Part shown: positions 62,680 through 64,000 of the stretch, piece after piece
Layout: the number at the start of each line of letters is the position of its first letter
How positions within the stretch are numbered: position 1 is the first letter of the stretch
Origin: Candidatus Izemoplasmatales bacterium
Lineage (GTDB): Bacteria; Bacillota_I; Bacilli_A; Izemoplasmatales; Hujiaoplasmataceae
Direction: 5' to 3'
Assembly: GCA_028691315.1 (NCBI GenBank)
Contig: JAQUZN010000001.1
Coordinates: forward strand, 145,238-209,237
Length of the DNA stretch: 64,000 nucleotides
The notes under the pieces: model-generated
Told to the model about the DNA's origin: nothing
What the model saw: the letters and a program-made list of their open reading frames with translations, nothing else
The model's database searches: none
Translations under genes and position numbers: made by a program

Positions 62680-64000
62680 TTATTTTGGTATCATTTCTAA
62701 ATCATCAAAGATGTGATAACGATCTGAAATACGATTATAGATTCTTGATTTTGGATAATCTTCGATACCTAAGAAATCTTTCCGATGTAATCGAAATCTC
62801 ATTCTAACTCGATCAAGCATTAATAGCTTATTCTCATAAGAATCATCAAAGTAAAAAATATCATTCGTATTGATAAGATCTACTTTGTATGATTTAAAGA
62901 AATTCAACATTAAAAACATATATTGTTTAATATAATCTAAGGATACTGTTGGTATACCTTGAAAGATATATCGGAAATCATCATCTTCTAAAAAGATTCT
63001 AATATTGTCTACAATGATGTTAATATAACGTGAAACATCGACTTGTCTATCTGTCTCTTTCAAGATGTCTTTAGAGTTGGTTAAAATTGAATATAAGAAG
63101 TTATTTCGGTTTTTAATGTATTGGGTATAGGTAGTGGGTAATTTGCCGTTTCCCGCATTTTTGAAGTACCTGTAGTTAAGTCTTGTGGTCATCAGAGAAT
63201 CGTAGATGTATTTATAAATCTTATAAATATCGATATTTTCTGCATTTTTCATTTCATTTAATAAATGCTGATGAATATTCTTATTATTCATATAAACTTC
63301 GATCATTTGTTGATAACTAAGAAAACCATTTTTGGGTATGGTAAAATTATCGACACCTAGTTCTTCTTCTGTGAATCCTTTTTCATGAATATAATTAGAA
63401 AGTTTATCCCAGTCTACAGAAAAGTTAAATCCTTTGATATCTAATACACTCACAGGATCGTAGATAATCTTATCTTCTACTCCGTTATAGATATAACTCA
63501 AAGCATATAACGTAATGAATAGATCGGTCAATTCAAATTTCATATTTGTTCCTAATTCGGGAAGAGTAACAGTGATAGATGACATATCTTTACCACCATA
63601 TAAAATCATATTGATAAAGTATACAATATCAAATGACATATCAGTCATAGAATACAATGTATCAACCGACATATACTTTGTAATCTTCAAATTGAATTCA
63701 TGATCTAAGATATTCTGTTTAACATATTGCTTATCATAGATGCCAGTCCAATAAGGATCTTTATCAGTAACTGAATCATAATCAATATGATAAATTTCAT
63801 CTCTAACATATTCATCGATTAATCCATCTATAGGAACTTTAACAAATTTCAATTCATAATTGGCTTCTGTATCATCGACATTCAATCCTGTATCTGGATC
63901 AATTTTGGTATCGTGTTTATAATTCCCTTGTTCATCTTTCATTGGTTGACGTAAAAGATAGTATTTAAACAATTCAATATTCTCAAAACCAAACAAAGAA
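62680..64000 (-). CDS. Partial gene, probable virion protein
   Basis: At least 438 residues, still open at the right edge. The apparent start codon near 63996 is an internal TTG, so the true start lies outside. Beta- and Tyr-rich, acidic, with helical stretches near the C-terminus (RVRMRFRLHRKDFLGIEDYP). No motif was recognised. A structural role is possible given its size and style. Confidence 0.5.
   Translation of the reverse strand, partial: SLFGFENIELFKYYLLRQPMKDEQGNYKHDTKIDPDTGLNVDDTEANYELKFVKVPIDGLIDEYVRDEIYHIDYDSVTDKDPYWTGIYDKQYVKQNILDHEFNLKITKYMSVDTLYSMTDMSFDIVYFINMILYGGKDMSSITVTLPELGTNMKFELTDLFITLYALSYIYNGVEDKIIYDPVSVLDIKGFNFSVDWDKLSNYIHEKGFTEEELGVDNFTIPKNGFLSYQQMIEVYMNNKNIHQHLLNEMKNAENIDIYKIYKYIYDSLMTTRLNYRYFKNAGNGKLPTTYTQYIKNRNNFLYSILTNSKDILKETDRQVDVSRYINIIVDNIRIFLEDDDFRYIFQGIPTVSLDYIKQYMFLMLNFFKSYKVDLINTNDIFYFDDSYENKLLMLDRVRMRFRLHRKDFLGIEDYPKSRIYNRISDRYHIFDDLEMIPK

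Overview
This window is a 64-kb piece of a large, AT-rich tailed-phage genome (or a prophage-like copy of one). It carries almost no host-type genes. It has an 11.3-kb tape-measure gene, fibre and baseplate-type genes, a phage-type multisubunit RNA polymerase beta subunit, a phage ThyA, an RNase H, an endolysin and one tRNA. Strong AAGGAGG-type ribosome sites, A+T-rich codons, an SH3/peptidoglycan-binding endolysin and several wall-hydrolase modules in the tape measure point to a low-GC Gram-positive (Firmicutes) host. The baseplate-wedge-like protein suggests a contractile tail. No capsid, portal, terminase or DNA polymerase gene was recognised here, so this is only part of the genome.

Layout. 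Positions 1-3630 hold fibre/adhesin-type genes that share an N-terminal anchor motif. Positions 3.8-9.5 kb hold a plus-strand block of mostly unknown genes, including a probable PC4-like ssDNA-binding protein and two possibly structural proteins. A minus-strand operon at 9.6-15.9 kb encodes five probable virion or internal proteins, one with membrane segments. At 16.1-20.8 kb there are plus-strand baseplate-type genes. At 20.8-35.2 kb a minus-strand tail block holds the 3768-residue tape measure with four predicted wall-degrading modules. At 35.4-43.4 kb a MazF-like/HTH fusion gene, two small genes and the RNAP beta gene are framed by two unusual repeat arrays. At 43.4-49.1 kb lie minus-strand genes of mostly unknown function, interrupted by a 0.7-kb gene-free interval with a G-rich island. 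At 49.2-62.6 kb a plus-strand block holds nucleotide and lysis genes (RNase H, ThyA, endolysin), a kinase-fold/Zn-ribbon protein, tRNA-Gln and many small unknown genes. A partial minus-strand gene ends the window.

The most unusual structure is a family of 18-bp iterons in three gene-free places (about 71-192, 36297-36595 and 42711-43352). Two different 9-mers alternate (AAAGATTCA and AATATTTCA, or their reverse complements), separated by 9-bp spacers that mostly vary. The two larger arrays sit on either side of the RNAP beta locus in opposite orientation, and each is followed by a rho-independent terminator in the plus direction. They could be a centromere or partition site, a replication or packaging site, or a pair of partly complementary repeat RNAs. 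A second recurrent signal, ATATATTAT followed 6-9 bases later by GATAAAAT or a close variant, lies 20-70 bases before several plus-strand genes and is a candidate phage promoter.

All assignments come from reading the sequence by eye. No database search was run, and proteins marked unknown were not recognised.
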